This document shows positions 47,034 through 59,259 of a DNA stretch of 64,000 bases, one piece after another. The DNA is from Antedon mediterranea. Taxonomy: Eukaryota > Echinodermata > Crinoidea > Comatulida > Antedonidae. Both the position numbers and the translations under genes were made by a program. The number at the start of each line of letters is the position of its first letter. Position 1 is the first letter of the stretch. Below the pieces are notes generated by a model. It was not told the DNA's origin and did not search any database. It saw only the letters and a list, made by a program, of their open reading frames with translations. The stretch is taken from contig NC_092672.1 of the NCBI RefSeq assembly GCF_964355755.1, positions 29,136,501 to 29,200,500 on the forward strand. Direction: 5' to 3'.

Positions 47034-47315
47034 ATAGCTACTGTACATAACGTATTACAACTTATGTATACATATATAATCTACACGTTGTGTTAATTGC
47101 TGTAATTAACATTGTGCAGGTTCACGATAATGGAATCTTGAAATCTAATACAATCTGAGACCACATGGCAGTTTCACACACAACTACTAGTTTCATTTGG
47201 GAAAATAACATGACTAGACATTTTGATAAAGGCCTGTTTATACTATACGGACGATAAAGAACGACGATCAATGATAAACATACATTTTGTTTACAGGAAA
47301 ACAATAAATCTTCTT

Positions 47316-47461
47316 AAACTCTATCTACACTATCACATTTTATATGCCCATATATGGACATGATGATGTCATAACACTACTATATTTGGGCATACTACTA
47401 CCCTATTTCGGCACATCACACTTTTTTGTCAAACTTGTTTGATAGTGTAGACTGATCTTTA
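47316..47461. mobile_element. MITE, 'AGCTCTGTCTACACTATC' family
   Basis: It has imperfect TIRs (ACTCTATCTACACTATCA and TGATAGTGTAGACTGATCT-like inverse). The internal words GACATGATGATGTCAT and ATATTTGGGCAT are shared with 52677-52842. Confidence 0.75.
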
Positions 47462-47584
47462 AAATGGTAGAATAACCATTATGTTGTATTTATTAAAAAT
47501 CCAATTAAATGACGTCATGATTGGTTGCACAATTTTTGGCTTCGCAAAGAAGTTGAAATTTCAGTGGGCTAATGTTCTTGCGCA

Positions 47585-47816
47585 TTTAAGGTGCCTTTTT
47601 TCGGTAATAAGAAAGTTTTAGGTGATTTGTTTTTAACCATTTAAACTTGGCAACGCAAGCAAATTTATAAATGACGTATGAGCAACAGTTCGAATAATTC
47701 ATCTCTTGTGATTCGACAAATCACGTGCTTGCGCGTACAGTAAGCTGGTAGTCAACTCGCTTGCTTGCTATGCGTCGCGTCTGTGTCCTTGCTTTGTGTC
47801 CTACCGGGAATCAAGC
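47585..47816. repeat. Dispersed repeat, copy 1 (partner of 48733-48976)
   Basis: It shares TTAAGGTGCCTTTTT, AAATGACGTATGAGCAACAG, ATCACGTGCTTGCGCGTACA and GTCGCGTCTGTGTCCTTGCT with 48733-48976. The left TIR (ACCACTATAAGCTG) is deleted in this copy. Confidence 0.8.
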
Positions 47817-48732
47817 TTTATAATCAGACGGCAAAGTGTTAACTTTCATCATATTTTTTCAAGTTTATAACATAATTATTAAAAAGACATGACTTTGGTA
47901 AACGTTTTGACTAAAATGTATATTAGCCTATTTTCTAAAATACATAATCTCAACTCTCTCCCTTTCCTAAACAAAATTGTCAATTTTGAATTGAAAATAA
48001 AGAGGGAGAGTTTTGATATGCACCGTCGTCGGGGACAACTTCATATATTTGTCCCTATTGATGATTACATAATTGGTTTTCAACATAAGTCCCATTATGA
48101 AGCTATGGGGTATGATCAAAGAACCTAGGTCTTTGGTATGATATTAAAGAATTTCGATAAAGCGCCCTCTACAGATAAATCTAATGACGTTTCTTAAAAT
48201 ACGGGAAATTTAAAGTACAATACCAGACCTGCCTATACACGTACACGGGGATTTTGTTTGTTTTTTGTGCAATTTTCTTTTAAACATCGGACAACAGAAT
48301 ATTATGGTATGTTGGTTTTTAATTATAATTGCAATGATTGATGCTATCATTTGTTTCCTTCTTAATATCTAGTGTTAGGACATGTTTCCTCGTGAGGCTT
48401 TTTGTTGATACTTTTTGTTTGTAAACTTAAAACGACGGGAGGCCTACCACCACTGACTGGAGCACGGAATGAGTACGACCAGCCAGTTCCTCATTGTTAA
48501 TGTTATAGCAAGTGCGATGAACACGCCATGGCCTTTCCCACTAAAACATCCCTCTAGGCAATGATGGGTAAAGACGATGGTGAGTAAAAGACAATAGCGA
48601 GTTTTTAAAAATTACAAAAAAAATCACTAGATCCCAACCGCAGTACCACACCACACTATACCAGTCAATCAAACGAAACAGTGTAAACTTTGACCAATCA
48701 ATTGCGTTCCCCCAACGGAACCCTAACCACTT
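47817..48732. other. Non-coding stretch
   Basis: A 79-residue open frame at 47889-48128 (contains FDMHRRRGQLHIFVPIDDYI) has no recognisable motif. I do not call it a gene. Confidence 0.4.
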
Positions 48733-48976
48733 CATTTAAGGTGCCTTTTTCAGAATTAAGAAAGTTTTAGGTGTTTTTTTTTTTAACCATTTAAGCTTGG
48801 TTACCACTATAAGCTGCAACGCAAGCAAATTTATCAATGACGTATGAGCAACAGTTCAAATAATTCATCCCTTATGATTCGTCAAATCACTTGCTTGCGC
48901 GTACAGTACATTGGTGGTCAACTCGCTTGTGTCGCGTCTGTGTCCTTGCTTTGTTGTGTCCTAGTGGGAATCAAGC
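48733..48976. mobile_element. TIR repeat, copy 2 with both ends
   Basis: AAGCTTGGTTACCACTA at 48793 and the inverse of GCTTGATTCCCACTAGGAC at 48976 form imperfect TIRs related to 4963-5316. The extra 60 bp on the left (48733-48792) is also shared with copy 1, so the two copies arose by duplication or the element is longer than its TIRs. Confidence 0.6.
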
Positions 48977-49954
48977 CTGACCACTTCATTTGTAGAGAGC
49001 TCTGCTCTGCTAGGTATTCTTTTGTATCATATCGACCATTGTACAATACCAATGGAAGGATAGTAGTGCAGTCCAAGTTTACTTAGCATCATTACTCAAC
49101 ATTAAATCATTGCCCACTACTAGATGGGTTTTTTTTTTACTAGTAGGTAGGTTCTTTAGCCACCAAGCAGCGTTTCATAATCATAAATACCAGAAATTAA
49201 TTTTCCCATAGATTTGTAGTTTGTTTAAAATCTGTAGCATTCATTTTAATTAGTTGGTCATTATTAAAGCCACATTTAAAATTTAAAATTAGAAAATAGA
49301 GTCTACTACTAAAATAAAAAAACGTTCTTAAAATTCATCAATAACTACTATGCTAATTTCAAATATTTCAACAAACATTACATGTACAATTTATAAATGT
49401 TAAGTGAATTAAAAGTACATTATTCTCCTCACATGCTTTTCTAATTACCTACCAACTCCACCAGGTAAAACAATTTGTTAACAATTAATTTACAATTCAA
49501 TAAATTAAATTTGTCATAGGTTAATATTCTGGCTTTGATTCAGTAAAGCAGTTTAGTGAAAATATTTTAGTAATTCAAGTTCAAATTTAGCAGACATAAC
49601 GCGCATATGCATTAATAATCCTTACAACATGATTTTTTTTCCAGTATGCCCAAACTCACAGCGTTAGTTTTAGATAGCTGTTACCCCTCTCGTATCTGGC
49701 ATTTTTAATGATAGGCGGATGAGGCCAAATTAACTAGCATAATCTGTGACATTACATTGACCTTATGTCAAATGCCGACCAATGAATAAAGAGACACAAT
49801 TGCAACCCACAGTCCTAAGAAAAGTGTATTTTTTATTTCATTTTGTTTATTCTACAAACATCCAACAGCGAGTAACTCATTACAGAATGGATATAAACCA
49901 TAATAATTGATCATGCTTGTAAACTATAAGTCTCATTTGAGGCTTGAAGAGTGG
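48977..49954. other. AT-rich non-coding stretch
   Basis: Nothing recognised. Confidence 0.45.
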
Positions 49955-50058
49955 AGTTGAAAGAGTCGTGAGTTACAACCCTGGCGCTAGGTCAGGATTG
50001 AACCCTGAATCTTTGGATTGGAAGACAAGCATGTTTACCACCAAGCTACAGCCCCACT
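49955..50058 (-). repeat. tRNA-Gly(TCC)-like SINE
   Basis: The minus strand reads GGGGCTGTAGCTTGGTGGTA (acceptor/D-arm, A box), a CTTCCAA seven-base loop with anticodon TCC, and a B box GGGTTCAATCC. The anticodon stem is not complementary and sequence continues past the tRNA length (CCTGACCTAGCGCCAGGG). It is therefore a tRNA-derived SINE; 4201-4268 is a relative. Confidence 0.65.
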
Positions 50059-50642
50059 ATTATATTATTGAAACAACATGCCTAGTCAAAATCGTTAAAT
50101 TCATGACAAAATTAAACAGATCATGGGAAATTCATTGTCTGTTTAAATAAATTGAAATAGATAGTTAGTAACATCATGGAAGAGTGATGTAATGCTACTC
50201 TTCCTTGGTAACATTCACTATTTAAGCTGTCTGTCACTTTAGAATTATTTTATAATTTATAATACATAATTTTCATTACAAAATTGTATTCATAAACTAT
50301 TTTATTTATTTATTTTTAACCAAAAGTGTGTGTGGTCTGTCAACATATTTTACCAAAAAGGAAATCGTTAAGCATGAATGTGACTACAAAATTAATCATA
50401 TTTATCCTAAAGATGACCTATATATCTTAGTCATTGCATCAATAGCTTAATTTTAATTCAAGTTTTATATTTCTGATATAAAGTTTTTTAAATTCCGTAA
50501 ACAATATAGAGTTGACCTATGCAGTTTGTTCTTATTGGGCATGTTTTTGATGACAAGAAAACTGTTTTTTTTAAACTTATACATTTTTTCTTTAACATTT
50601 ATTTTCCGATTAAAAACAATGATTTTTAACCTCAACTATGAA

Positions 50643-50814
50643 GGGCCTGTTTCTGCTGCATCAAAATAACCAATTAAAAATGGTGTGAATAAATTAACTC
50701 AATTTTTATTGGGAGCAGAATCAGGACAATTTTGTGGCAACCAGCTGCTGACTTTGAGTCAACTACACTGAAGTAACGGTTATTTTGGAGCAAAAAATGA
50801 GCAGAAATGCAGTC
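50643..50814. mobile_element. CTGTTTCTGCTGC-family MITE (172 bp)
   Basis: Left GGGCCTGTTTCTGCTGCA and right TGAGCAGAAATGCAGTC form imperfect inverted ends around AAATAACC and GGTTATTTTGG inner words. It is a compact copy of the family, also seen at 57410. Confidence 0.65.
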
Positions 50815-51889
50815 ATTAAACAAACTATTTCTCCTGAGCAATTTTTAGCGGCAATGCATTTACAGTCTAAATTTTACCTCATACCCAGTACCGTTTTGAT
50901 TTTACGATCATTGGGGAAACCACCTCACGACCTATTAGGTGGTCACTGAATGGTACGGACATAATGATTGACGTCATTGCACAACGAACGATCCAACCAA
51001 TGAAAAACCAAATTCTAGGCTGAAAAGTGATTTTAAATTAATGTACGATTTGGGAAATTTTTGGAAAAATAAAAACAGGCAATATTTTTATTTTTATATT
51101 ACAATATTTTAGCAAGCAAAAGTGATAGGTCACAATGACAGTATAGAAATTCCTTGAGACAAAAAAGTAAGCAAATATTTGAAAGATTTTTACATAGAGT
51201 TTCCTTTTATCAATTATTTCAATGATTATGTATCTAAATTTGTTACAATTTAGTTCCTGTATTGATAGCTATAGATAGATAGAGTACAATTACATCCTTA
51301 TATTATTTTAAACTGACTAGTAGACGGAATTCAACATAAAAAAGTGAAACAGAAATGGACTATAATGATCAAATATGTACATACACTAGATAACAATATA
51401 TATTTTACAGTTAAGTTCCTTCTCCTTGAGGCTGATTTAGATGGGGAAAAGGGAAACTCTCCCCTCTCAATATCAATGATCCATAATTAAACTTTAATAA
51501 AGGTATTTATTATATATATAAAAAACTTGATTTCGCAAATGAAATGCATAGCAAAAACATACAAAAGGTATAAAAATACATGAATATTATAAAAAATCTA
51601 ATAACAGTAACATACAATTTTGAATTCAAAAGCAATTTATCAAACACAGTTTTAACAATCAAATTATTAGACATACTAATACGTAACATAAAACTATAAA
51701 TAGACTTAGGCAAAAATTCACCAAAACTTGGGGTACTAAATTTAACAAACATATAGGAACTTGCATCATCATCATCATTGTTTTTAACTAGAAAATGACA
51801 AAATTCGAATTAGGCCCTCTACAGACCCATGGCAGCCAGCAATGGTAGCGCCTATGCATCCCCTACTTATTTTGTTGTAGTAGTAGTAG
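50815..51889. other. AT-rich non-coding stretch
   Basis: Nothing recognised. Confidence 0.45.
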
Positions 51890-52040
51890 TTGTAGTTTTT
51901 GAACTTCACTCACTTATTTTAAGGCTGCTATGAAAACTCACCTTTTTAACTCTATTTTTATTTTATTTTTCCGCTTTTTATTTCATTTGTTCATTGAGAC
52001 TTTGTATAATGTGGCTATAATCCCGATTTATTATTATTAA
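51890..52040 (+). mobile_element. LINE 3' end remnant
   Basis: GCTGCTATGAAAACTCACCT reads AAMKTHLFNSIF, the usual C-terminal end of non-LTR ORF2 proteins (..LKTHLF..), followed by an AT-rich 3' UTR. It is strongly truncated. Confidence 0.45.
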
Positions 52041-52106
52041 CGTGCACTGTATGTAAATAGAATATGTTCTTTAGATCCTTACCGAAGGACAAGGCAAATG
52101 GGAGGA

Positions 52107-52671
52107 CTTCAAACGTAAACAATCTTCTTGTTTTCTATAATCTATAATCAATAATATTTCTTGAAAATGTCTCAATCTTTTGAGATCAATTTATTGTTTA
52201 TACTTTCTCCGTGATTCCCCCGTGCTTGTTTCCTATATTAAAATCATGTTGCAACGCAATTCATGACGAGTTATTTGTAGTTGAAGAAGTTGAATCATCT
52301 GACTGTTGCGATGTACACGGGGATGTAGGTACGCAGTGTGCAAAGCAGAAAACTGCGTCTACGGCTGGCACCGTCGGTCCCCACTTGTGACACGCAATGT
52401 TATGTTCTTACGGTACTTTGCGTCGATATGTTGCGTTTACGTTCTTGCGTTGTGTCTTCTAGTGGGAACCAAATGGTGTTTATTACAAGCTTGGAAACAT
52501 AAAACGATTAAAGCTAGCCCACTTCATCAATGCCATTTGTGACGTCCTGTCAATAATATGTAAGAAAATCGGCTTATATTGATTGATTCGATATCTGTTG
52601 TGTCTACTTCAGTTCTTCATGGCAACATTGCATTATAACTACACTCAGGTAAAGCAATTCCAACATAGTAC
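52107..52671. repeat. Direct duplication, copy 2 (~565 bp)
   Basis: Partner of 46445-47033, about 5.66 kb away in the same orientation. It differs by point changes and small indels, and is likewise followed by an AGCTCTGTC-family MITE. Confidence 0.85.
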
Positions 52672-52676
52672 ATTAT

Positions 52677-52842
52677 AAGCATCTTGCCTACGCTATCAAC
52701 CTTATTTGATAAAAAAATATGATATGCCCATTATATGGAAATGATGATGTCATATCACTACCATATTTGGGCATATCACTACTATATTTGGGCACACCAC
52801 ACTTTTTTGTCATGAAATAAGTTGATAGGTGTAGCCAGAACT
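52677..52842. mobile_element. MITE, 'AGCTCTGTCTACACTATC' family (degenerate)
   Basis: It has decayed TIRs (AAGCATCTTGCCTACGCTAT and its inverse-like right end) with the internal GATGATGTCAT and ATATTTGGGCAT words of the family. Confidence 0.6.
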
Positions 52843-52909
52843 TAAGAATACAATCAGTATGGCACAGAGCCCATACCTATTACATAATAGGCCGTTTCCT
52901 TACTATTTA

Positions 52910-53240
52910 TTCTGTTCTCCCAAAGGGCTCAGTGTATATATATATGTGATGAGTTTGTGACAGATGGCTGTGTGTGAACTACGACACCGGGGTAACCCCC
53001 TACTCGTCTCGAAAGATGTATGTACTAGGTTCTTTAAAGTACAATGAGCCAGATATGTACATTGGACCTCCAGTTTATAGTCCTTATTCGAGAAGATTTG
53101 CTCTACCATGGAGTGAGTGAGCCTCAAACCCTTGCCAACATATTACGGTTTCACTGTCTTAACTGCTTGGCCACTCACTCGCTCGCTTACATTACACCAT
53201 CACTCTCCATGGCAGAATTGAGCAAGCCTGGTATTTGATT
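52910..53240. repeat. SINE-like dispersed repeat
   Basis: It contains ACACCGGGGTAACCCCCTAC and CTCGTCT, then GAAAGATGT and AGTAC.ATG.TC.T words, found inverted at 58995-59185. Downstream, the minus strand has tRNA-like boxes (TGGCCAAGCAGTTAAGA, GGGTTTGAGGC). Confidence 0.6.
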
Positions 53241-54763
53241 GCATGCATGTAGTCTCAATCCCAGAATCCTAAATTCAAATCAAATGTCAGGATATAGGAT
53301 TTTGTTCTAAAATTGATTATGGTCCACCAACGATATATATTATTTCACTGTAACAGTGCATGAGAAAATTCATGGAAATTGGAATGTCAGTGACAGTTGA
53401 CCTTTGACCTTGTTGGTGTGAATGTTCTTGTAGCTTCTCCTTCCTTAACCCACAGGTTGCTGAAACCAGGATGTTACAATAAAGTTGTTATTGTTGTAGT
53501 TATTAACCTGTGGTATTCACATCACATGACAAGACAAGGCTGGATTTTACAATTTTAGCTATAATTATCTTACTATGATTATAATTTACTTGACTATAAT
53601 TTGTAGCATCAGAGAATTTGTCTAGTATTCCACCAGCCTGATTTCACAAATATATTTGTAAATCGGACATTGTTTTTGTCGAAGCAGCTTTAAATATACT
53701 GTAGGCCTTTCCATATACAAATAGTAAGTATACTTTTATAGCTCTTTTTTTATAGTAATTAGTGAATGCTAATGTCTATCTGAGAAGTTTGGATGGATAA
53801 CTGTAACACAGTGGGCAAGGCCCCTAGATAGCACTCCTAAGTGGCCCTCCTCCAATGCTGGGTAGTTGCATTGGACTGTTCGTCTCTAATACTCAATTAG
53901 TAAACTTGTTTTAATAATACATGGATGCTTGTATCCAGAAGTGTTAAGGTTTGAAAGTATAGTCTGTCTCATCGATTGTAGCCTCTTTTGTGGAAAAATA
54001 AATCCCCAGTAAAAATCTGGGCTTGATTGAATATAAACTTACAGTAATGAAATCTAAAGGAAAGTCTATGAGCTAAATGCGGCACTCGATTAAGAATAAG
54101 ATGTTTCTTGTAGATTTAAAAAAATTACCTTAAGTACAGAATGGTTAGAGGCTTTAAACTTTAAACCATTTTTAGCCATTAGAAAAGGGTATTGAAAATA
54201 ATTGTCACTTCAGCGACATGCTGGTTGTTGGTATTTATGTTCCTCGGGAATAGTCCCACCTCCCAGATTCAGGCAAATTTTACGTACAAGGGCGGTAGAA
54301 TTATACCTGGGGAACTCGGTATTAGGATATGTTTTAAACTATGCAGCCCCCGGATAAAACACATTTACTGTATCCAGGCCTCATTTTATTAATGTTTATT
54401 TAACTGATTATAATCATGTTGAGGGAAGTAGAACATCAAGTGTTTAATGTGTTTACACAAAATTTATTATTTAGAATACTACTACATTATCAATACTCAA
54501 GGTGTACTATTAGTTTCAATTTCAACATCAAAATATTACTAGTGGAAAATAAATAAAGGTTGTAAATGATTAACTTTGTATTAACAATGTCATTGCTTTT
54601 GAGAAGATATAATGTTTTTATGAAATGGAAATTTTGTTTTATTTATTTTATTTCAACTTTATTTTCAGAGTTTAGTTTATAAAGGCCTTCAACAGAAAAC
54701 AAAAAATATACAATATAATAATATAATATAATATATAATTATTAAATTAAATTAATCAGTTTC
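53241..54763. other. AT-rich non-coding stretch
   Basis: No gene is recognised. A retroelement-like tail (AATAAAGTTGTTATTGTTG) lies at ~53480. Confidence 0.4.
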
Positions 54764-54767
54764 TTAA

Positions 54768-55772
54768 CACTTTGACTGCCAAACATGAAGATCTTCGTTT
54801 TTGGAAACACAACGCTTGACTGCCAAACATGAAGATCTTCGTTTTTCGCGTTTTTTTACGAAATCCGGAAGATAGGTTAATTATTGGTATATACTATAAA
54901 TATGGACACTATATTCGGTCTGGACCGTGAATATTTTACTTTTTGAAAGTAACTAATCTGGTTGCGAACGATTGTCAAAATGGTACCTGTCGAAATAACA
55001 TACACCGCGCATCATAGTAGCGCGTACAGCGATGCCGCCGAAGCATTACAAAGGTTTATGTGGATTGGCATGTTTGCTGAATAAAAAATAATGGATGAAT
55101 TTTTAATATGAAGTCTTTAATTTTATTATTGTATGTATACCCTAATTGTTTTGGTGTTTCACTGTAAGTGGCCGAGTTTCACGCAACAAACTTGTTTAGA
55201 AATGGTATGAATATTATCATCAGTTTACTAGCTAGGCTAGTACGTAGTAGTAGTACCTAGTAGTACTAGCCTAGGCCTAGTCATAAAACGGTTCCAGACC
55301 AACTCTAGGCCTAGTTAACTAGGACTGGTGTCTTTACTATGTGGATTTTGGCGAAACATTGATGTAAGATTTATGATTTATAAAATGTAATACATTTTTC
55401 GATAGTGATAACTTGTTTTTATAGGCCTACCGGTGCCGTGTAAGTAACCTTTTCGTTGTTTGTTGATATCACCGGGCGATATTTTCATATTGTGATGTCT
55501 TGCACAAAATCGCGAATACCTCGACTTTCTTGCGCGAAACTACGAAAAACTAAAAAAGTGGGTTACTTTCATTTTACTATTACGATTTACATATTGCGAT
55601 TTGAAAATCGTTCTTGGTACCATTGTAAAGCTAAAATCTTTATTTTAGTCTAAATTACATGTAAATCAGATCACATACATAGTTTCAATCAGCTTTAATA
55701 AAAACATCGAATTGGGCTATAAACGCTGGCGGTGGCAGTTTCTAACTGGAAAAACCTCTGGCAGTCAAAGTG
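54768..55772. mobile_element. TTAA-target non-autonomous transposon (1005 bp)
   Basis: CACTTTGACTGCCA at the left and its exact inverse at the right form 14-bp TIRs, with TTAA at both borders (54764-54767 and 55773-55776). A subterminal direct repeat follows the left end: GACTGCCAAACATGAAGATC occurs twice within 70 bp. The target and TIR style suggest a piggyBac-like element. No transposase is present; a 65-residue open frame near 55456-55653 has no known motif. Confidence 0.92.
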
Positions 55773-55776
55773 TTAA

Positions 55777-57409
55777 AAGTTAAAATTCATGACTATAAAA
55801 AAAAAATGAAATTAAAATGAGATGGCAACAATCATTATAAGTAAAATAGAACTTTAAAATAAATTCATTTAAAATACATAAAATGCATTAATTCATTACT
55901 TATCTCGGAGATATAATTTGTTTTTAAATAGGTTAAAAAATACATTTTTATGCAATTTAAAGGACATTATGAAGTAGTGAATATAAAAGTATTCAAAACA
56001 TTTGGTTAAAAAATAATTAATATAATGTGAATAGCTGCACTGCACTACTTAACTTTTAATAAAATTAATATCATTTTCTCTCTTTAAAAAAAAAAATTAT
56101 TTTTAATCAAATTAATTTTCCGTATTCTGCTATTAAAATTATATCCCCCATGTTTGTTATCAAACCCTGGACCATAGATTCCAAATTAGAATTTAGAGAC
56201 AACCATTGCCAAACCACAGAGGGTGCTATAACTTCTATCAACTCTATGCATAGTTACAATCGGTATTCCTAGGTGATTTTTCAATTATATATATTATGTG
56301 CATTTGTTTATATATTGGTATGGTAGGAACCATGTCAAAAGTGGCTACTGCGGCAATACTACAGTAACTATACAGACCTGCCAAACCTTTTTAGAAGTTG
56401 CCAAAAAGATTGAAAAAATCAAAACTTTTAAATAATGATGCAAAATACTACAAAAACACAAGACAAACCAACTAATATTTGCTCCCCTCTATCTGTTGGA
56501 TAGTTGGCCGTTGGTGGTGACATTCAATTTGAAGATAACTTTTGTTTATTTTGTCGCAAAGTTAGCAAAAAATCGAAATAAAATCACATTAAATCGGGTG
56601 AACTGAAGATTTGCCTAGGAATACCGATTGTAACTATGCATGAATTTACCAACAAAAACTGAATCCAAACGAGCGTATTTATGGCACGCCCTTAGTGCCT
56701 TTAATAGGAGAACAATGAACAATCTTACTTTGATAGTTTTACATAATATAATTTTTTAGAAAAACATCACATCGACCGAAAACAAAGGTTATCAGAGCCT
56801 TTGATAATATATTAAATATGATTTTATTAAGCATAGAAATGTGTTATTATTTATGTTAGTACATAATATACGAAATAATGTTCAATACTCATTATTTTAT
56901 TAAAGGCACTATGTGCGTGCGATATTCTATGACTTTCGTTTGATTTAAGTTTTTGTGGCTAAACTCATCGTTTTTAACATAAATTCGGACGATTTTTGCT
57001 ATAAAAGTTGGGTTTTCATAATTAATTAACAATTATCTACTCTCATTTGGTAAGTATTGCAACATTTTGAGTCTCGTTTTTGTTTCCGTTTGGTGTTGGA
57101 CCGCGCTCGCGAAAGACAACAGTCGTTCACCTGGGAAGGGCCGTATGTCATCGCCTTTGTTGAGGAATTAGGCTAGATAAAAATTATTCTAGGCGATCGG
57201 GCGCTGCACGACCCTCCCCATGTTATTGAAGGCTCCATGAGAATTAATTTTATTAGCGATGGTAAGTAGGCTTTACAAAAAACAAAACTTGTAGACCTGT
57301 AGACATTTTATTATTTTAACATGTTTGAGATGTTCGGCGATATACACAAGTGTGTACTGACGACGTCGATGTAAACAAACAGCCAACCTACTACTTCCGT
57401 CTGAGTGTA
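55777..57409. other. AT-rich non-coding stretch
   Basis: No gene is seen. A near-identical inverted pair, AACTATGCATAGTTACAATC-type words (about 56246-56275 and 56617-56642), with ATCGGTATTCCTAGG versus CCTAGGAATACCGATTG, marks another ~400-bp inverted-repeat element. Confidence 0.45.
56240..56645. mobile_element. Possible TIR element (~400 bp)
   Basis: The left segment contains TATGCATAGTTACAATCGGT followed by ATTCCTAGG. The right segment is its exact inverse: CCTAGGAATACCG followed by ATTGTAACTATGCAT. The ~30-bp pairing makes a MITE likely. Outer ends and target duplication were not resolved. Confidence 0.7.
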
Positions 57410-57576
57410 TTGCATTTTGGGTAATGATGACGTTTTGCTCGACGACCACCCATAGATTTAACCGGTTATTTCGGGGCACAAATTGAGCAGAAACGCGGTC
57501 TTGTTATATTGTTATCTATTTTTAATCTATTTTAAAATAACCGGTTAAATTGCGTTATGCAGCAGAAACAGACCCT
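57410..57576. repeat. CTGTTTCTGCTGC-family repeat
   Basis: It carries TTGCATTTTGGGTAATGA, AACCGGTTATTTCGG, TGAGCAGAAACGCGGTC and a final AACCGGTTAAATTGCG...GCAGCAGAAACAGACCC. Two element ends in the same orientation suggest two copies side by side. Confidence 0.6.
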
Positions 57577-57829
57577 ATCTCTGTACAAGATAAAAGATAA
57601 TTATAAACATGAATGTAAAGAAATATTTGTTACATAAAGAATGTAACAGAATTAATTAGTTGGTCGAGTATGCCAAATATGTGAAGTGAATTTGTTGTGT
57701 GCAAATTTATGTGAATATTTTTATGGTCGACTTGCCAATGAGACATTATTTTGTTGAAAATCTGATGAATGTCTTTATATTTTAAAACTGAAAACGATCC
57801 TATTCAGTTCATATACGGTACTACAGTAT

Positions 57830-58155
57830 ACCAGTTCCATGCAACTGGGATAGGCCCTTATTCAGATTACACTATTTTAACCAGTTAATATCATGCAACT
57901 GAAATAGGCCCTTCACTACACAATATTCAGTTACTTCCCATGCACTGAAACAGGCCCTTTTACTCACACACTACACTATTTGTCCAGTGAACATGCAAAT
58001 GAAACAGGACTTTATTCACACACTACACTATCTGTCCAGTTAAGCAACTGAAACAGGACTTAATTCACACACTACACTATTTGTCCAGTTAACTTCCATG
58101 CAACTTAAACAGACCCTTATTCACACACATTTTTATTTAATGTACTTCCATGTAA
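57830..58155. repeat. ~57-bp minisatellite, 5-6 imperfect copies
   Basis: The unit comprises TATTCACACACTACACTATT, TGTCCAGTTAACTTCCATGC and AACTGAAACAGGCCCTT. Copies vary in length and sequence. Confidence 0.85.
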
Positions 58156-58994
58156 CTCAGGGCCAATCAACATAGGATAGTAAATACAAAGATTTATAGT
58201 CGTCTATCAATACCTATATGACAGGCAGTCTAGATACATTTAATGTGATATCTGAAACCAAGATTTGTTACATATGCTCCATCAGCATCACTTTCAGTTT
58301 CTTTTGCATCTTGATTGTTATTGGTAATTAACAGCTACAGGCCTTAATCTTAACGGCCACTACTCTAGGTAAATTACGTTCCAACAATAGAGATTCGGCT
58401 AAGCTGGATTAGCGCATCCAAAAAGGTTCTATTTAACGTGCGTGGTCAGTAATATAAAGAAGAGGAAAGATGTATAGGGAAAGATATCTTCAAAGTAAGT
58501 ATGATACTTGAAGCGTAATAATGATATTCTTTGTTTATATGTTTTTAATTTAAACAACATTGTATTTTGTTTGTTTATTCATGGATAGTCATGGTACATT
58601 TTTCAGTAATTTCAGATTTCAAAATTGTATTCTTTCTAAATTCTTTGCTGTAGTCTTTGAAGTAATGACTTTGTTTATGTAACAAACATATTTACGGACA
58701 GGCTTAGATAAAGTTACAGTACATTCACAGTTGTTCCGTTTCCCCCAGAATGAAAGATAAGGCTGTTACACAATTGAAAATCTTATAGAAAATAGATCTT
58801 ACATCGTTTAGAAGTACAAAGGCTTCAGCGTTATGGCCTCCATTTATACTATCAGAAAGAGAGAGTTTGTACAAATGTTTTAATTGCACGCATCAATACA
58901 CAGGATGTATCAAAATTAATTGACTGGATTGTACTGGGAAGGTTGAAACATGTTCCGTACTTTTGTTAGCAGTATGACTGATGCAACAAACAAA
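58156..58994. other. Non-coding stretch
   Basis: Nothing convincing is seen. An ATG with a nearby donor-like AA|GTAAGT lies at 58470-58500 but is too short to support. Confidence 0.35.
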
Positions 58995-59185
58995 CTTAAA
59001 CATTCTGTTTCGTCTTTTGTGGTTGAGCAGATAAGACATTAAAAACTATATCTGAGTGCCTGGTCCAGTGTACACAAAAATGCTCATATGTGCACTTTAG
59101 AAGAACATAGTACATCTTTCTAGACGAGTAGGGGGTTACCCCGGTGTACAAGAAGACACAGCCACTATTGTAGACAGGCAAGAGA
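58995..59185. repeat. SINE-like dispersed repeat, inverted relative of 52910-53080
   Basis: GACGAGTAGGGGGTTACCCC followed by GGTGT at 59123-59149 is the exact inverse of 52984-53009. Flanking words also correspond. Confidence 0.65.
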
Positions 59186-59259
59186 GAGGTGACACTATAT
59201 GGATTCTATGAAATAGTATCCCGCTTCATTTTTGCTTTTGTTCACCTTTCTTTCTTGTT

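Noticed and set aside
47889-48128. 79-residue frame with FDMHRRRGQLHIFVPIDDYI
   Set aside because: No family recognised, no splice or promoter evidence.
49955-50058. Functional tRNA-Gly gene
   Set aside because: The anticodon and acceptor stems do not pair and the repeat extends beyond tRNA length; same for 4201-4268 and 22975-23045.
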